Shown here: positions 18,410-27,390 of the stretch, one piece after another | Layout: every line of letters begins with the position of its first letter | How positions within the stretch are numbered: the first letter of the stretch is position 1 | Source: Lachnospiraceae bacterium UBA1721 | GTDB lineage: Bacteria > Bacillota > Clostridia > Lachnospirales > Lachnospiraceae | DNA length: 61,644 nt | Reading direction: 5' to 3' | Assembly (NCBI GenBank): GCA_002317155.1 | Contig: DCIR01000071.1 | Location: 1 to 61,644 of the forward strand | Notes under the pieces: generated by a model | What the model was told of the DNA's origin: nothing | The model's database searches: none | Seen by the model: the letters and a program-made list of their open reading frames with translations, nothing else | Made by a program: the position numbers and the translations under genes

Positions 18410-19777
18410 TTAAGAAAGCTTTTTTCTTATAGTCTCAATTTTTGCTACAAGAATATCATCACTTAAAAGATCATTCTTGATTTTGTTACAACCGTGAAGA
18501 ATTGTTGTGTGGTCCTTCTTTTCAAGAAGCTTAGCAATACTGTTGTATGACATAGAAAGTATGTCGAAGCAAAGATACATTACTACCATTCTGGGAACAA
18601 CATATTCCTGGTTTCTCTTCTGAGAGAGAATATCAGCAGATTTAATATCATATACTTCTGCTACAGTATCAATAATCTTCTGTGGAGTGATAACTGTTTT
18701 TTCCGGATTAATCATATCTTTGAGAGCATTTTCTGCAATCTCAAGAGTAGGTGTAAGTGTATTGTTGAGTCTTGAATGCATTACTACTTTATTAAGTGCA
18801 CCTTCAAGCTCACGAATATTTGAAATAATATTTGTAGCAATGTACTGGATAATATCATCGCTTATTACAAATTCAAGCTTCTCGGCATTCTTCTTAAGAA
18901 TAGCCATTCTTGTTTCATAATCAGGATTCTTAATATCTACAGTAATACCCCATGCAAATCTGCTCTTGAATCTCTCATCAAGGTTCTGGATTTCCTTAGG
19001 AGGACGATCTGAAGAAATAACAATCTGTTTATGTGCTTCATGAAGAGCATTAAATGTATGGAAAAACTCTTCCTGTGTAGCATCTTTTCCTATAATAAAC
19101 TGAATATCGTCTACCATGAGTACATCAACGGTTCTGTACTTATCTCTTATCTTTGCCATAGATAAAGCATCACCGGATCTCATGTTTTCGATTACTTCAT
19201 TAGTAAATTCTTCTGAAGTAACATAGATCACCTTCTTTTTAGGATCCTGCTCGAGAATCATATGACCAATTGAATGCATAAGGTGAGTCTTACCAAGTCC
19301 GGGATCACCATAAATATATAGAGGATTGTATACTTCACCGGGAGTCTCAGCTACTGCAAGACATGCAGAATAAGCCAGCTTATTATTGCTGCCTACGACA
19401 AAATCTTTAAATTTATATTTAGGATTTAAATTGATAGAATTAATTGTAGCAATATTATTTGATGCTACTTCATTATTAATAGGTGATGAATAAATATTCT
19501 GAACAATTCCGTCAACTTCACTCTTCTTTACAAATTCAACTTCATAACCATTTCCTACTACTTCGCTGATAATTACTGTAAAAGGTGCGGTATACTTTTT
19601 CTTTATATAATCAAAAAGCATCTCCTGATCATTTTGGATGGCGATGTATACTGTATTATTCTTTGTTTCGAAATATTCAAGAGGCTTAATCCAGTTATCA
19701 AAAGCCGAATCAGACAAATTGAATTCCTTCTTAAGACTATTACAAATTATATCCCAGTTATCTCTGACAAAATCCAT
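18410..19777 (-). CDS. dnaA: Chromosomal replication initiator DnaA
   Basis: The AAA+ initiator that binds TTATCCACA boxes and melts oriC. Domain I occupies about residues 1-85, a short variable domain II about 86-120, domain III carries Walker A (GDPGLGKTHLMHSIG), Walker B (LMVDDIQF), the arginine finger (NLDERFKSRFAWG) and sensor 2 (NIRELEGALN). Domain IV has the box-binding helix-turn-helix (KDHTTILHGCNKI). The 455-residue length is normal. It is divergent from rpmH across the DnaA-box cluster, which lets DnaA autoregulate. Confidence 0.98.
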   Translation of the reverse strand: MDFVRDNWDIICNSLKKEFNLSDSAFDNWIKPLEYFETKNNTVYIAIQNDQEMLFDYIKKKYTAPFTVIISEVVGNGYEVEFVKKSEVDGIVQNIYSSPINNEVASNNIATINSINLNPKYKFKDFVVGSNNKLAYSACLAVAETPGEVYNPLYIYGDPGLGKTHLMHSIGHMILEQDPKKKVIYVTSEEFTNEVIENMRSGDALSMAKIRDKYRTVDVLMVDDIQFIIGKDATQEEFFHTFNALHEAHKQIVISSDRPPKEIQNLDERFKSRFAWGITVDIKNPDYETRMAILKKNAEKLEFVISDDIIQYIATNIISNIRELEGALNKVVMHSRLNNTLTPTLEIAENALKDMINPEKTVITPQKIIDTVAEVYDIKSADILSQKRNQEYVVPRMVVMYLCFDILSMSYNSIAKLLEKKDHTTILHGCNKIKNDLLSDDILVAKIETIRKKLS

Positions 19778-20310
19778 ATTAAAACCCCTAACTCATTATG
19801 TGCAAAAAAGTACAGAATTGATTTTAATATAACAGGTAGTAAAATTCAAAGATTACTTATGACCAATAGGTTATAAATACTTATCCACATGTGTGGATAA
19901 ATGTGGATAAAAATAATCTTATAACAAGGGATGTGGATAAATTATGTTGAAAAATTGAAAAGTTATCCTCATTTATAAGTTCAATATATGGTGTTTTATT
20001 TAAAAATTGATATTTATCCACCACAATCTATTCTGATTTACATAATCTTATCCACATTTTGTTGATTATTTGTGGATAAAGTTATAAATATCCCCATATT
20101 GTGGATAAATCGGTGGAAAAGAATTTTTTAACTATTTTTTGCCTTTTATATTAAGAATATGCCTGATATCAAAAATCAAAAAAATATTGATTTTATCAAG
20201 GTTTTTCAAGCTTTTTGCTTGACACTTTACGTGTTATAACTTAAAATCATTCTTGCTGTTCTCTTGAATCGTAGAGATTATGATCCAGGAAAAGGAGGAA
20301 TACTTTAATT
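19778..20310. promoter_or_regulatory. oriC: oriC: DnaA-box cluster between dnaA and rpmH
   Basis: 533 bp, strongly AT-rich. Seven perfect 9-mers TTATCCACA occur: plus orientation at 19881-19889 and 20048-20056; minus orientation at 19892-19900, 19902-19910, 19932-19940, 20071-20079 and 20100-20108. TTATCCACC at 20014-20022 (one mismatch) and TTATCCTCA at 19963-19971 (one mismatch) are near boxes. The first three are only 2 and 1 bp apart. Flanking by dnaA and rpmH is the canonical Firmicutes origin position. It also contains the divergent dnaA and rpmH promoters. Confidence 0.95.
20219..20247 (+). promoter_or_regulatory. Sigma-A promoter of rpmH
   Basis: A perfect -35 TTGACA (20219-20224), a 17-bp spacer and a -10 TAAAAT (20242-20247) lie 63 bp upstream of the rpmH ATG, at the right edge of oriC. 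Confidence 0.75.
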
Positions 20311-20445
20311 ATGAAGATGACATTTCAGCCCAAGAAGCGTTCTCATTCAAAGGTACATGGTTTTAGAGCAAGAATGTCCACTCCCGGTGGAAGAAAGGTT
20401 CTTGCAGCTAGACGTGCTAAAGGAAGAAAGAGTTTATCCGCTTAA
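20311..20445 (+). CDS. rpmH: 50S ribosomal protein L34
   Basis: A 44-residue, very basic protein, MKMTFQPKKRSHSKVHGFRA followed by RMSTPGGRKVLAARRAKGRK and SLSA, which is a textbook L34. AAAGGAGG precedes the ATG. It is the first gene of the right-hand replichore and is normally co-transcribed with rnpA, which begins 54 bp downstream. Confidence 0.97.
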   Translation: MKMTFQPKKRSHSKVHGFRARMSTPGGRKVLAARRAKGRKSLSA

Positions 20446-20450
20446 AGATT

Positions 20451-20475
20451 AGGTCACAGTGATGTGGCCTTTTTC
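20451..20475 (+). terminator. Partial terminator/attenuator between rpmH and rnpA
   Basis: AGGTCAC (20451-20457) pairs with GTGGCCT (20464-20470), with one G-T pair, followed by TTTTTC. It probably lets abundant rpmH mRNA exceed read-through into rnpA. Confidence 0.65.
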
Positions 20476-20499
20476 TTATTTTAGTCAAAAGGATTAGTT

Positions 20500-20865
20500 A
20501 TGGTTTTTACTGAATCATTGAGAAAAAATATACAATTTCAAACCGTTTATCATAATGGACAATCCTACGGTACAAAATTATTTGTTATGTATGTTATGAA
20601 GAACAGTACGGAAAGAAATCGTTTAGGAATCAGTGTTAGTAAAAAAGTAGGCAACAGTATCATTAGACATCGCGTGAAGAGACTGGTGCATGAAAATTAC
20701 AGACTACATGAAAATATGTTTAATAGTGGTTTAGACATAGTAGTTATCGCGCGACCGAGTGCTGCCACCGCAAATTATCAGGAGGTGGAGAGAGCACTGA
20801 TTTATCTTGGAAACCGACTTCATATTATTAATGAAAATAATAATAAAGAAGATAATAATCAGTAA
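20500..20865 (+). CDS. rnpA: Ribonuclease P protein component
   Basis: The protein subunit of RNase P, which binds the catalytic RNA and pre-tRNA 5' leaders. The family signature RNRLGISVSKKVGNSIIRHRVKRLVHENYR is present in parts (for example RNRLGISVSKKVG and RHRVKRLVHE), and the basic, small size (121 residues) fits. It lies between rpmH and yidD, as in most bacteria. Confidence 0.95.
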   Translation: MVFTESLRKNIQFQTVYHNGQSYGTKLFVMYVMKNSTERNRLGISVSKKVGNSIIRHRVKRLVHENYRLHENMFNSGLDIVVIARPSAATANYQEVERALIYLGNRLHIINENNNKEDNNQ

Positions 20866-20985
20866 TTGTAAAAATTAATTTTTTACATATTTTGTGTTAT
20901 AAAGTTTTGTATTTCCATATATAGTATTTATTGTTATTTTTTAGGTACATATATAATAGGAAGAAACAGGTTTCGTTTTTGAAAA

Positions 20986-21231
20986 ATGATAAAGAAATTT
21001 TTAGTAGCAGGAATACATTTTTATCAGAAATTTATATCTCCTTATAAAGGTGCAAAATGTCCGTATTACCCAAGTTGTTCAGGTTATGCTGTAGAAGCAA
21101 TTCAGGTGCATGGGGCGTTCAAAGGATTTTTTATGGCCTGTTGGAGAATATTACGTTGTAACCCTTTTTCTCATGGTGGATATGATCCGGTACCTGATAA
21201 GAAAATGAGGGGTCACGGAAGATTTGAATAA
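20986..21231 (+). CDS. yidD: Membrane protein insertion efficiency factor YidD
   Basis: An 81-residue protein with the YidD pattern: FYQKFISPYKGAKCPYYPSC, SGYAVEAI, and RCNPFSHGGYDPVP. The three conserved cysteines and the amphipathic N-terminal helix are present. It assists YidC-dependent insertion and sits directly upstream of yidC. Confidence 0.95.
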   Translation: MIKKFLVAGIHFYQKFISPYKGAKCPYYPSCSGYAVEAIQVHGAFKGFFMACWRILRCNPFSHGGYDPVPDKKMRGHGRFE

Positions 21232-21319
21232 ATATTTTTTATTTATTAATTTATATTGTATTTGAATCGTTTATTTATTAAGTATTTTGATAAGTATTTT
21301 TGCCAGGTTTGGAGGCTAC

Positions 21320-22648
21320 ATGAACTTTGGTATTATTTTAAGCCAAAATGTCACTCCGGTATTCAAATATATAGTTTGGGTACTTGGAAAGATTATGGAA
21401 GGAATCTTTTTCGTTCTCGATAAAGTAGGAATTCCAAATATTGGTCTTTCTATTATTTTCTTTACAATAATAGTTAACCTTTGCATGCTTCCTCTTACTT
21501 ATAAGCAGCAGAAGTTTTCAAAGCTGTCTCAAAAGATGCAGCCTGAAATAAAAGCTATTCAGAAGAAGTATGAAGGTAAGAAAGACACAGATTCACAGAT
21601 GGCAATGAGTGCCGAAATGCAGGAAGTATACGGTAAGTATGGTGTATCACCTACCGGTAGCTGCTTGTATCTTCTTATTCAGATGCCTATCCTTTTTGCA
21701 TTGTATCGTGTAATTTATCAGATGCCCGGTTATGTTGCTAAGATTAAGCTTGCATTTACCGGAAGTGGACTTATTGATGCTATTGCTGCTGATTCTGAAG
21801 CTATTGAATTTATAAAGGGATTTAAAAATTCAGGAATGTTTTCTAAGCAGTGGGAGAGTGCAAAGTTTACAGTTGAAAATACAATTATTGACTGCTTAAA
21901 CAGAGCATCAACAGCTGACTGGGAATCACTCAAGGCTTTTGGAGATGGAAAGTTTGCCCAGGCTACTCAGTCTACACTTGATTTATTTACAAGATATAAC
22001 AATTTCCTTGGACTTAACATTGGAGATAATCCCTGGACTACAATGAAGACCGGTTTTACTACCGGACATATCTGGTTGGGAATCGGAGCTCTTATGATTC
22101 CTATTCTTGCAGGTCTTACTCAGTGGATTAATGTTAAGCTTTCACCTCAGCAGCCTCAGCAGGATGATGCAGGTAATTCAATGGCAGCTTCTATGAAGAC
22201 TATGAATTACATTATGCCTCTTATGTCTGTATGGTTCTGCTTCACTCTTCCTGCAGGTATGGGACTTTACTGGATTGCCGGTGCTGTAGTAAGAGGAGTA
22301 ATCATGGTTATTTTGAACAAGAAGATTGACAAAATGGACTATGAGAAACTTATTGCTAAGAATTCTAAGAAAAATGCAAAGAAGATTGCAAAGCGTAAAG
22401 CTACTCAGGAGAAGCTCAATGCTTATGCTAATATGAATACCAGAAACATGTCAGCAAAAGCTTCAACAAATAATTCTTCTAATAGTAGTTCAAGCAATAC
22501 AACATCTTCATATGTTAGAAGAAATAGTGATATTTCAAAGAAGGCTAATAACATTTCTACTAAGGAATCACCTTCTACATCATCAGGTGGAAGTATGATG
22601 TCTAAGGCAAATTCTGTTAAGAGATTTAACGAAAAGAATAATAAGTAA
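21320..22648 (+). CDS. yidC: Membrane protein insertase YidC/OxaA
   Basis: Inserts and folds inner-membrane proteins, alone or with SecYEG. Hydrophobic segments include the first at about 10-35, GLSIIFFTIIVNLCMLPLTYKQQ, LLIQMPILFALYRVIYQMP, and a C-terminal pair near MPLMSVWFCFTLPAGMGLYW. A long hydrophilic insert separates the early segments from the last ones, and a Ser/Asn/Lys-rich tail follows. I placed the start at 21320 (MNFGIILSQ), with GGAGG 5 nt upstream; an upstream ATG at 21287 would add 11 residues. No lipobox is seen, unlike Bacillus SpoIIIJ. Confidence 0.95.
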   Translation: MNFGIILSQNVTPVFKYIVWVLGKIMEGIFFVLDKVGIPNIGLSIIFFTIIVNLCMLPLTYKQQKFSKLSQKMQPEIKAIQKKYEGKKDTDSQMAMSAEMQEVYGKYGVSPTGSCLYLLIQMPILFALYRVIYQMPGYVAKIKLAFTGSGLIDAIAADSEAIEFIKGFKNSGMFSKQWESAKFTVENTIIDCLNRASTADWESLKAFGDGKFAQATQSTLDLFTRYNNFLGLNIGDNPWTTMKTGFTTGHIWLGIGALMIPILAGLTQWINVKLSPQQPQQDDAGNSMAASMKTMNYIMPLMSVWFCFTLPAGMGLYWIAGAVVRGVIMVILNKKIDKMDYEKLIAKNSKKNAKKIAKRKATQEKLNAYANMNTRNMSAKASTNNSSNSSSSNTTSSYVRRNSDISKKANNISTKESPSTSSGGSMMSKANSVKRFNEKNNK

Positions 22649-22660
22649 GAGGTAATCATA

Positions 22661-23320
22661 ATGGAATATACAGAGTTTTCTGCAAAAACTGTAAATGATG
22701 CTATTACTGAAGCTTGCCAGAAATTAGGTATTACAAGTGATAAGCTTGTATATGAAGTAATAGAAGAAGGATCTACCGGATTTTTAGGTATTGGTTCTAA
22801 GGCTGCAGTTATTAAGGCTGCAGTTAAGGAAGATTCAGTAGAAGAAATTGCTAAGAAGTTCCTTGATGATGTATTTAAGTCAATGAACATGGTAGTTGCA
22901 ATTGATATCAATATTGATAAGGAAGATAACTGCATCAATGTTGATCTTAGTGGAGATGAGATGGGCGTTCTTATTGGTAAGAGAGGTGCTACTCTTGATT
23001 CACTCCAGTATCTTCTTTCACTTGTTATTAATAAGGATAGCGAGGATTATATCAGAGTAAAGATTGATACTGAAAATTATAGAGAAAGAAGAAAGGAAAC
23101 TCTTGAAAATCTTGCAAAGAATGTTGCTTTCAAGGTTAAGAGAACTCGTCGTTCTTTCGCACTTGAGCCTATGAATCCTTATGAGAGAAGAATTATTCAT
23201 TCAGCTCTTCAGAATGATAAGTATGTTACTACTCATAGTGAAGGTGAAGAGCCTAACCGTAAGGTTGTTGTAACACTTAAGGATGATGTAAAGAATTCAT
23301 ACTCAAGAAATAGATATTAA
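22661..23320 (+). CDS. jag: Jag/KhpB RNA-binding protein (Jag_N, KH, R3H)
   Basis: A 219-residue protein with an N-terminal Jag_N domain (about 1-50, with EEGSTGFLGIGSK), a KH domain with the GxxG loop as IGKRG, and a C-terminal R3H domain (NPYERRIIHSALQ). The KhpA/KhpB pair binds many RNAs and affects cell-elongation genes. It starts 13 bp after yidC, in the usual order, and is followed by a terminator. Confidence 0.95.
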   Translation: MEYTEFSAKTVNDAITEACQKLGITSDKLVYEVIEEGSTGFLGIGSKAAVIKAAVKEDSVEEIAKKFLDDVFKSMNMVVAIDINIDKEDNCINVDLSGDEMGVLIGKRGATLDSLQYLLSLVINKDSEDYIRVKIDTENYRERRKETLENLAKNVAFKVKRTRRSFALEPMNPYERRIIHSALQNDKYVTTHSEGEEPNRKVVVTLKDDVKNSYSRNRY

Positions 23321-23354
23321 TATAATAATATTTATAAATTCAAATATTGATATG

Positions 23355-23395
23355 CCCGGTTCTGTGATATAATTTCATAGAATCGGGTATTTTTG
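23355..23395 (+). terminator. Terminator after the rpmH-jag gene set
   Basis: CCCGGTTCTGTGA pairs with TTCATAGAATCGGG, allowing G-T pairs, and is followed by TATTTTT. It separates jag from mnmE. Confidence 0.8.
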
Positions 23396-23490
23396 CTTTT
23401 TGAAAGATAAAAGAAAAATACATGATTATTAAGGTATAAATTAAAAGTATTTATTAATCATTTTGTTTATATATTTTTTTTGGAGAAACG

Positions 23491-24897
23491 ATGATAAATA
23501 ACGAAACAATTGCGGCAGTTGCTACTGCTTTATCTGAATCAGGTATTGGAATTATAAGAGTAAGTGGACCTGATGCTGTAGATATTGTAAATAAAATATT
23601 TTTTAATAAAGCAGGTAAGCAGTTTTTATCTTCTGTGGAGAGCCATACTATTAATTATGGTTATATTCATTCTCTTGAAGATAATAGTGTGATTGATGAA
23701 TGTCTTGTTTCTGTTATGTTAGCTCCAAGATCATTTACAGGTGAAAACACTGTTGAAATTAATTGTCATGGTGGAGTTTATGTTGTAAAAAGAGTTCTTT
23801 TTGAAGTATTAAATGCCGGTGCAAGAATGGCTGAACCGGGTGAATTTTCTAAGAGAGCATTTTTGAATGGAAGACTCGATTTGTCTGAAGCTGAAGCAGT
23901 AATGGATGTCATTTCATCAAAAAGTGAATCTTCATTAAAGGCTTCATTAAGTCAACTATCGGGATCAGTATCAAAAAAAATAAGAGAGCTTAGAACAGCT
24001 ATTCTTTATGAGATAGCTTTTATAGAATCAGCTCTTGATGATCCTGAACATATATCTCTTGATGGATATAAAGAAAGAATATCTGAGCATCTTAAAAACT
24101 GGATTACTGATATTAATAAATTGATTGATTCTAATAAGAACGGAAGATATTTACGAGATGGAATATCAACTGTTTTGCTTGGAAAACCAAATGCAGGAAA
24201 ATCATCAATAATGAATTTTCTTCTTGGAAATGACAGAGCTATTGTAACTGAGATTGCAGGTACAACCAGAGATACACTTGAAGAATATGTAAAAATTGAT
24301 GATATAAGTCTTAAACTTATAGATACTGCAGGAATCAGAGAGACAGATAATACTGTAGAAGCTATTGGTGTGGAAAGAGCAAGAGAAGCTGCGCAAAATG
24401 CTGATTTAATTTTATATGTTGTTGATGTATCCTCTGATATATCTCAAAAAGATATAGAGTTAATTAAGATGTTTCCTGATAAAAAAGGAATAGTAATACT
24501 TAATAAAAATGATCTTATAAATTCTGTTGCTGCTAAGGATAATAATATATTGTTATCACTTATTGATAATGTAAATGATTATCCTATTGTTAATTTTTCA
24601 GCTGTAACAGGAACAGGTTTTGATGAGTTAAGAAGTATTATCAATGATATGTTCTGCTCAGGATTAATCAAAAATTCAGATCAGGTTGTCATCACAAATA
24701 TCAGACATAAAGAGTGTCTTGAGGATTGTCTGAGAGGACTTTTAAATGTAAGAAACAGTGTTGATAATGATATGGAAGAAGACTTTTATTCTATTGATTT
24801 AATGGATGCATATTCTTCACTTGGTAAGATTATCGGAGAAGAAATAGAAGATGATCTTGCTACGGAAATCTTTTCAAAATTCTGTTTAGGTAAGTAA
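23491..24897 (+). CDS. mnmE: tRNA uridine-34 modification GTPase MnmE
   Basis: With MnmG it installs (carboxymethyl)aminomethyl on wobble U34 of tRNAs. The N-terminal tetrahydrofolate-binding domain covers about residues 1-115. The helical domain is split by the G domain, with G1 GKPNAGKSS, G2 TTRDT, G3 DTAG (DTAGIRET) and G4 NKND. The catalytic C-terminal Cys is kept in FCLGK (usually FCIGK). The 468-residue length is normal. Only 93 bp separate it from mnmG, so they are probably one operon. Confidence 0.97.
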   Translation: MINNETIAAVATALSESGIGIIRVSGPDAVDIVNKIFFNKAGKQFLSSVESHTINYGYIHSLEDNSVIDECLVSVMLAPRSFTGENTVEINCHGGVYVVKRVLFEVLNAGARMAEPGEFSKRAFLNGRLDLSEAEAVMDVISSKSESSLKASLSQLSGSVSKKIRELRTAILYEIAFIESALDDPEHISLDGYKERISEHLKNWITDINKLIDSNKNGRYLRDGISTVLLGKPNAGKSSIMNFLLGNDRAIVTEIAGTTRDTLEEYVKIDDISLKLIDTAGIRETDNTVEAIGVERAREAAQNADLILYVVDVSSDISQKDIELIKMFPDKKGIVILNKNDLINSVAAKDNNILLSLIDNVNDYPIVNFSAVTGTGFDELRSIINDMFCSGLIKNSDQVVITNIRHKECLEDCLRGLLNVRNSVDNDMEEDFYSIDLMDAYSSLGKIIGEEIEDDLATEIFSKFCLGK

Positions 24898-24990
24898 TTA
24901 TCAAAAATAGGCTATTTAAGATGTAGTAATAAATTTAGATAGTTAATTTATTAAATGATTTAGTAAATAAATATATTTTAGGAAAGTAAA

Positions 24991-26943
24991 ATGACTAACA
25001 ATAATAAGCTTGTAGAAAACTTTGATGTAGTAATAATAGGAGCAGGACATGCCGGATGTGAAGCAGCTCTTGCTTGTAGCAGACTTGGACTTGAAACTAT
25101 TATTTTTACAGTAAGTGTAGATAGTATTGCACTTATGCCTTGTAATCCTAATATAGGAGGATCATCAAAAGGTCATCTTGTAAGAGAGATTGATGCTCTT
25201 GGTGGTGAAATGGGTAAAAATATAGATAAGACATTTATCCAATCTAAAATGTTAAATATATCTAAGGGACCTGCAGTTCATTCACTTCGTGCTCAGGCAG
25301 ACAAGCAGTTGTATTCAAAAAGCATGAGACAGATTCTTGAGAATCAGGAGCATCTCACTATTAAGCAGGGTGAAGTATGTGAGATTTTATGGGAAGATAT
25401 CGAAAATAATAAAAATGACAATAGTGTCATAAATAATACATCTGTTTATACTTCTCTTGCTGATAAAAAGATTATTGGTGTTAAGTCATATACCGGAACT
25501 ACATATATGTGTAAAGCAGTTGTAATCTGTACCGGAACTTATTTAAATGCAAGATGCCTTTGTGGTGAAGCAATTACTTATACGGGTCCTAATGGATTAC
25601 AGGCTGCAACTCATTTGTCAGATTCTATTAAGGCAATGGGTATTGAATTACGAAGATTTAAAACCGGTACTCCTGCTCGTATGGATGGTAAGACAATTGA
25701 TTATTCAAAATTGTCTGAACAGAAGGGTGATGAAAGAGTAGTACCTTTCTCATTTTCGACTGATCCTGAATCAGTACAAAAAGAGCAGGTATCATGCTGG
25801 TTAACTTATACTAATGAAGAAACTCATAAAATAATAAAAGCTAATCTTGATCGTTCGCCTATATATGCAGGTATCATAGAAGGTACAGGTCCAAGATACT
25901 GCCCTTCGATTGAAGATAAAGTAGTTAAGTTTGCAGATAAAGACAGGCACCAGGTATTCCTTGAGCCTGAAGGATTATATACAGATGAAGTGTATGTTGA
26001 TGGTATGTCAAGTTCACTTCCTGAAGATGTGCAACAAGCAATGTATAGAACTGTGCCAGGTCTTGAAAATTGCAGAATAGTTCGTAATGCATATGCAATC
26101 GAATATGATTGTATCAATGCTAAGCAGTTGTATAATTCACTTCAGTTTAAAAAGGTAAATGGTCTTTTTGCCGGAGGTCAGTTTAATGGTAGTAGTGGAT
26201 ATGAAGAAGCTGCTGCTCAGGGATTGATAGCTGGAATTAATGCAGCAATGTATGTGCTTGATAGAGATCCACTTATTCTTGATAGATCTGAAAGTTATAT
26301 TGGAGTATTAATTGATGATTTGGTTACGAAGGATAATCGTGAGCCATATCGTATGATGACATCAAAAGCAGAATACAGATTATTACTAAGACAGGATAAT
26401 GCTGATCTTCGTCTCAGAAAGTATGGATATAAGGTTGGACTGGTTTCACGTGAAACTTATGATAAGTTATGTGAAAAAGAAAAACAGATAAAAGATGAGA
26501 TAGAAAGACTTAAATCTGTTATGGTTGGTGCTAATAAACAGGTTAGTGAATTTCTTGCTAAACATAATAGTTCTGCATTAACTCAGGGAGTAAGTCTTGC
26601 ATCACTTCTTTGTCGTCCTGAAATATCTTATAAGGATATGTATGAAATAGATTCTAATAGACCTGAGTTAGCAGATGATGTTATTGAACAGGTTGAGATA
26701 GAATTAAGATATGAAGGATATATTGAAAGACAGAAAAAGCAGGTAGAGCATTTTATTAAAATGGAAAACAGAAAAATACCTGCAGATCTTGATTATGATG
26801 ATGTACCTTCATTAAGAATAGAAGCAAGACAAAGACTTAAGGAATTTAAACCTTTATCTATAGGACAGGCTTCGAGATTATCCGGAGTATCACCTGCAGA
26901 TGTATCTGTATTATTAGTATATCTTGAAAGAGGTAACAGATAG
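24991..26943 (+). CDS. mnmG: tRNA uridine-34 modification FAD enzyme MnmG (GidA)
   Basis: The FAD-dependent partner of MnmE. The N-terminal dinucleotide-binding motif VVIIGAGHAGCEAA, the signature MPCNPNIGGSSKGHLVREIDALGG, and GLFAGGQFNGSSGYEEAAAQG are present, with a C-terminal helical domain for MnmE and tRNA binding. At 650 residues it has a normal length, with a small Asn-rich insert around residues 137-155. A near-perfect parS palindrome is embedded in the coding sequence at 26442-26457. Confidence 0.97.
   Translation: MTNNNKLVENFDVVIIGAGHAGCEAALACSRLGLETIIFTVSVDSIALMPCNPNIGGSSKGHLVREIDALGGEMGKNIDKTFIQSKMLNISKGPAVHSLRAQADKQLYSKSMRQILENQEHLTIKQGEVCEILWEDIENNKNDNSVINNTSVYTSLADKKIIGVKSYTGTTYMCKAVVICTGTYLNARCLCGEAITYTGPNGLQAATHLSDSIKAMGIELRRFKTGTPARMDGKTIDYSKLSEQKGDERVVPFSFSTDPESVQKEQVSCWLTYTNEETHKIIKANLDRSPIYAGIIEGTGPRYCPSIEDKVVKFADKDRHQVFLEPEGLYTDEVYVDGMSSSLPEDVQQAMYRTVPGLENCRIVRNAYAIEYDCINAKQLYNSLQFKKVNGLFAGGQFNGSSGYEEAAAQGLIAGINAAMYVLDRDPLILDRSESYIGVLIDDLVTKDNREPYRMMTSKAEYRLLLRQDNADLRLRKYGYKVGLVSRETYDKLCEKEKQIKDEIERLKSVMVGANKQVSEFLAKHNSSALTQGVSLASLLCRPEISYKDMYEIDSNRPELADDVIEQVEIELRYEGYIERQKKQVEHFIKMENRKIPADLDYDDVPSLRIEARQRLKEFKPLSIGQASRLSGVSPADVSVLLVYLERGNR
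26442..26457. promoter_or_regulatory. parS-like site inside mnmG
   Basis: GGTTTCACGTGAAACT matches the parS consensus TGTTTCACGTGAAACA over the central 14 bp; only the two end bases differ. It lies within MnmG codons for V-S-R-E-T. ParB sites are often embedded in coding DNA in Firmicutes. Confidence 0.7.
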
Positions 26944-27060
26944 ATATAATTATATAATTACATATTTTACTAATCAGATGTTAGTTAATGTTTAGCTGTT
27001 ACTATATATAGATATTTACTTGTTTATTAATAGTTCTATATATAGTGTTAGAACTAGAAT

Positions 27061-27076
27061 TGTTTCACGTGAAACA
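27061..27076. promoter_or_regulatory. parS: parS centromere-like site 1
   Basis: Perfect 16-bp palindrome TGTTTCACGTGAAACA, identical to the Bacillus subtilis consensus bound by ParB/Spo0J. It lies about 1.2 kb upstream of parA. Confidence 0.95.
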
Positions 27077-27119
27077 ATTTTAAATGTAGTAATTAAATAC
27101 AATATATAGGTACTATATA

Positions 27120-27135
27120 TGTTTCACGTGAAACA
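27120..27135. promoter_or_regulatory. parS: parS centromere-like site 2
   Basis: A second perfect TGTTTCACGTGAAACA, 59 bp centre-to-centre from site 1. ParB-CTP clamps would load here and spread across the origin. Confidence 0.95.
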
Positions 27136-27297
27136 TATGAACACTAAATATTGTAAAATAATGGATAAAATAATATTAAATATCATATAAAACATGTAAT
27201 TATACTATCAAATATATAAATACAATATGTTGTGATATGTAGTATTTACAATGAATTTTCAATAATATATTAATATCAGATTAAGCCCAATATATAG

Positions 27298-27313
27298 TGT
27301 TTCATGTGAAATA
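27298..27313. promoter_or_regulatory. Degenerate parS site
   Basis: TGTTTCATGTGAAATA has two mismatches to the 16-bp consensus, one of them in the central CACGTG. Weak binding at best. Confidence 0.4.
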
Positions 27314-27390
27314 CCCGGTTGATTGTATATTAATATAAGCTTTTAATATAAGAATATTCGGAGTTAATGTAAGTATTTAAGAGGATTATA

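Larger units (their letters stand above)
26944..27390. other. mnmG-rsmG intergenic region carrying parS sites
   Basis: 447 bp, very AT-rich, with no ORF that looks coding. It contains two perfect parS sites (27061-27076, 27120-27135) and a degenerate one (27298-27313). A loose repeat of TATATAG-type segments runs through it (27004, 27040, 27108). The rsmG promoter must lie at its right end. Confidence 0.75.

Noticed and set aside
27298..27313. Third functional parS in the mnmG-rsmG gap
   Set aside because: Two mismatches, one in the CACGTG core; listed as degenerate only.
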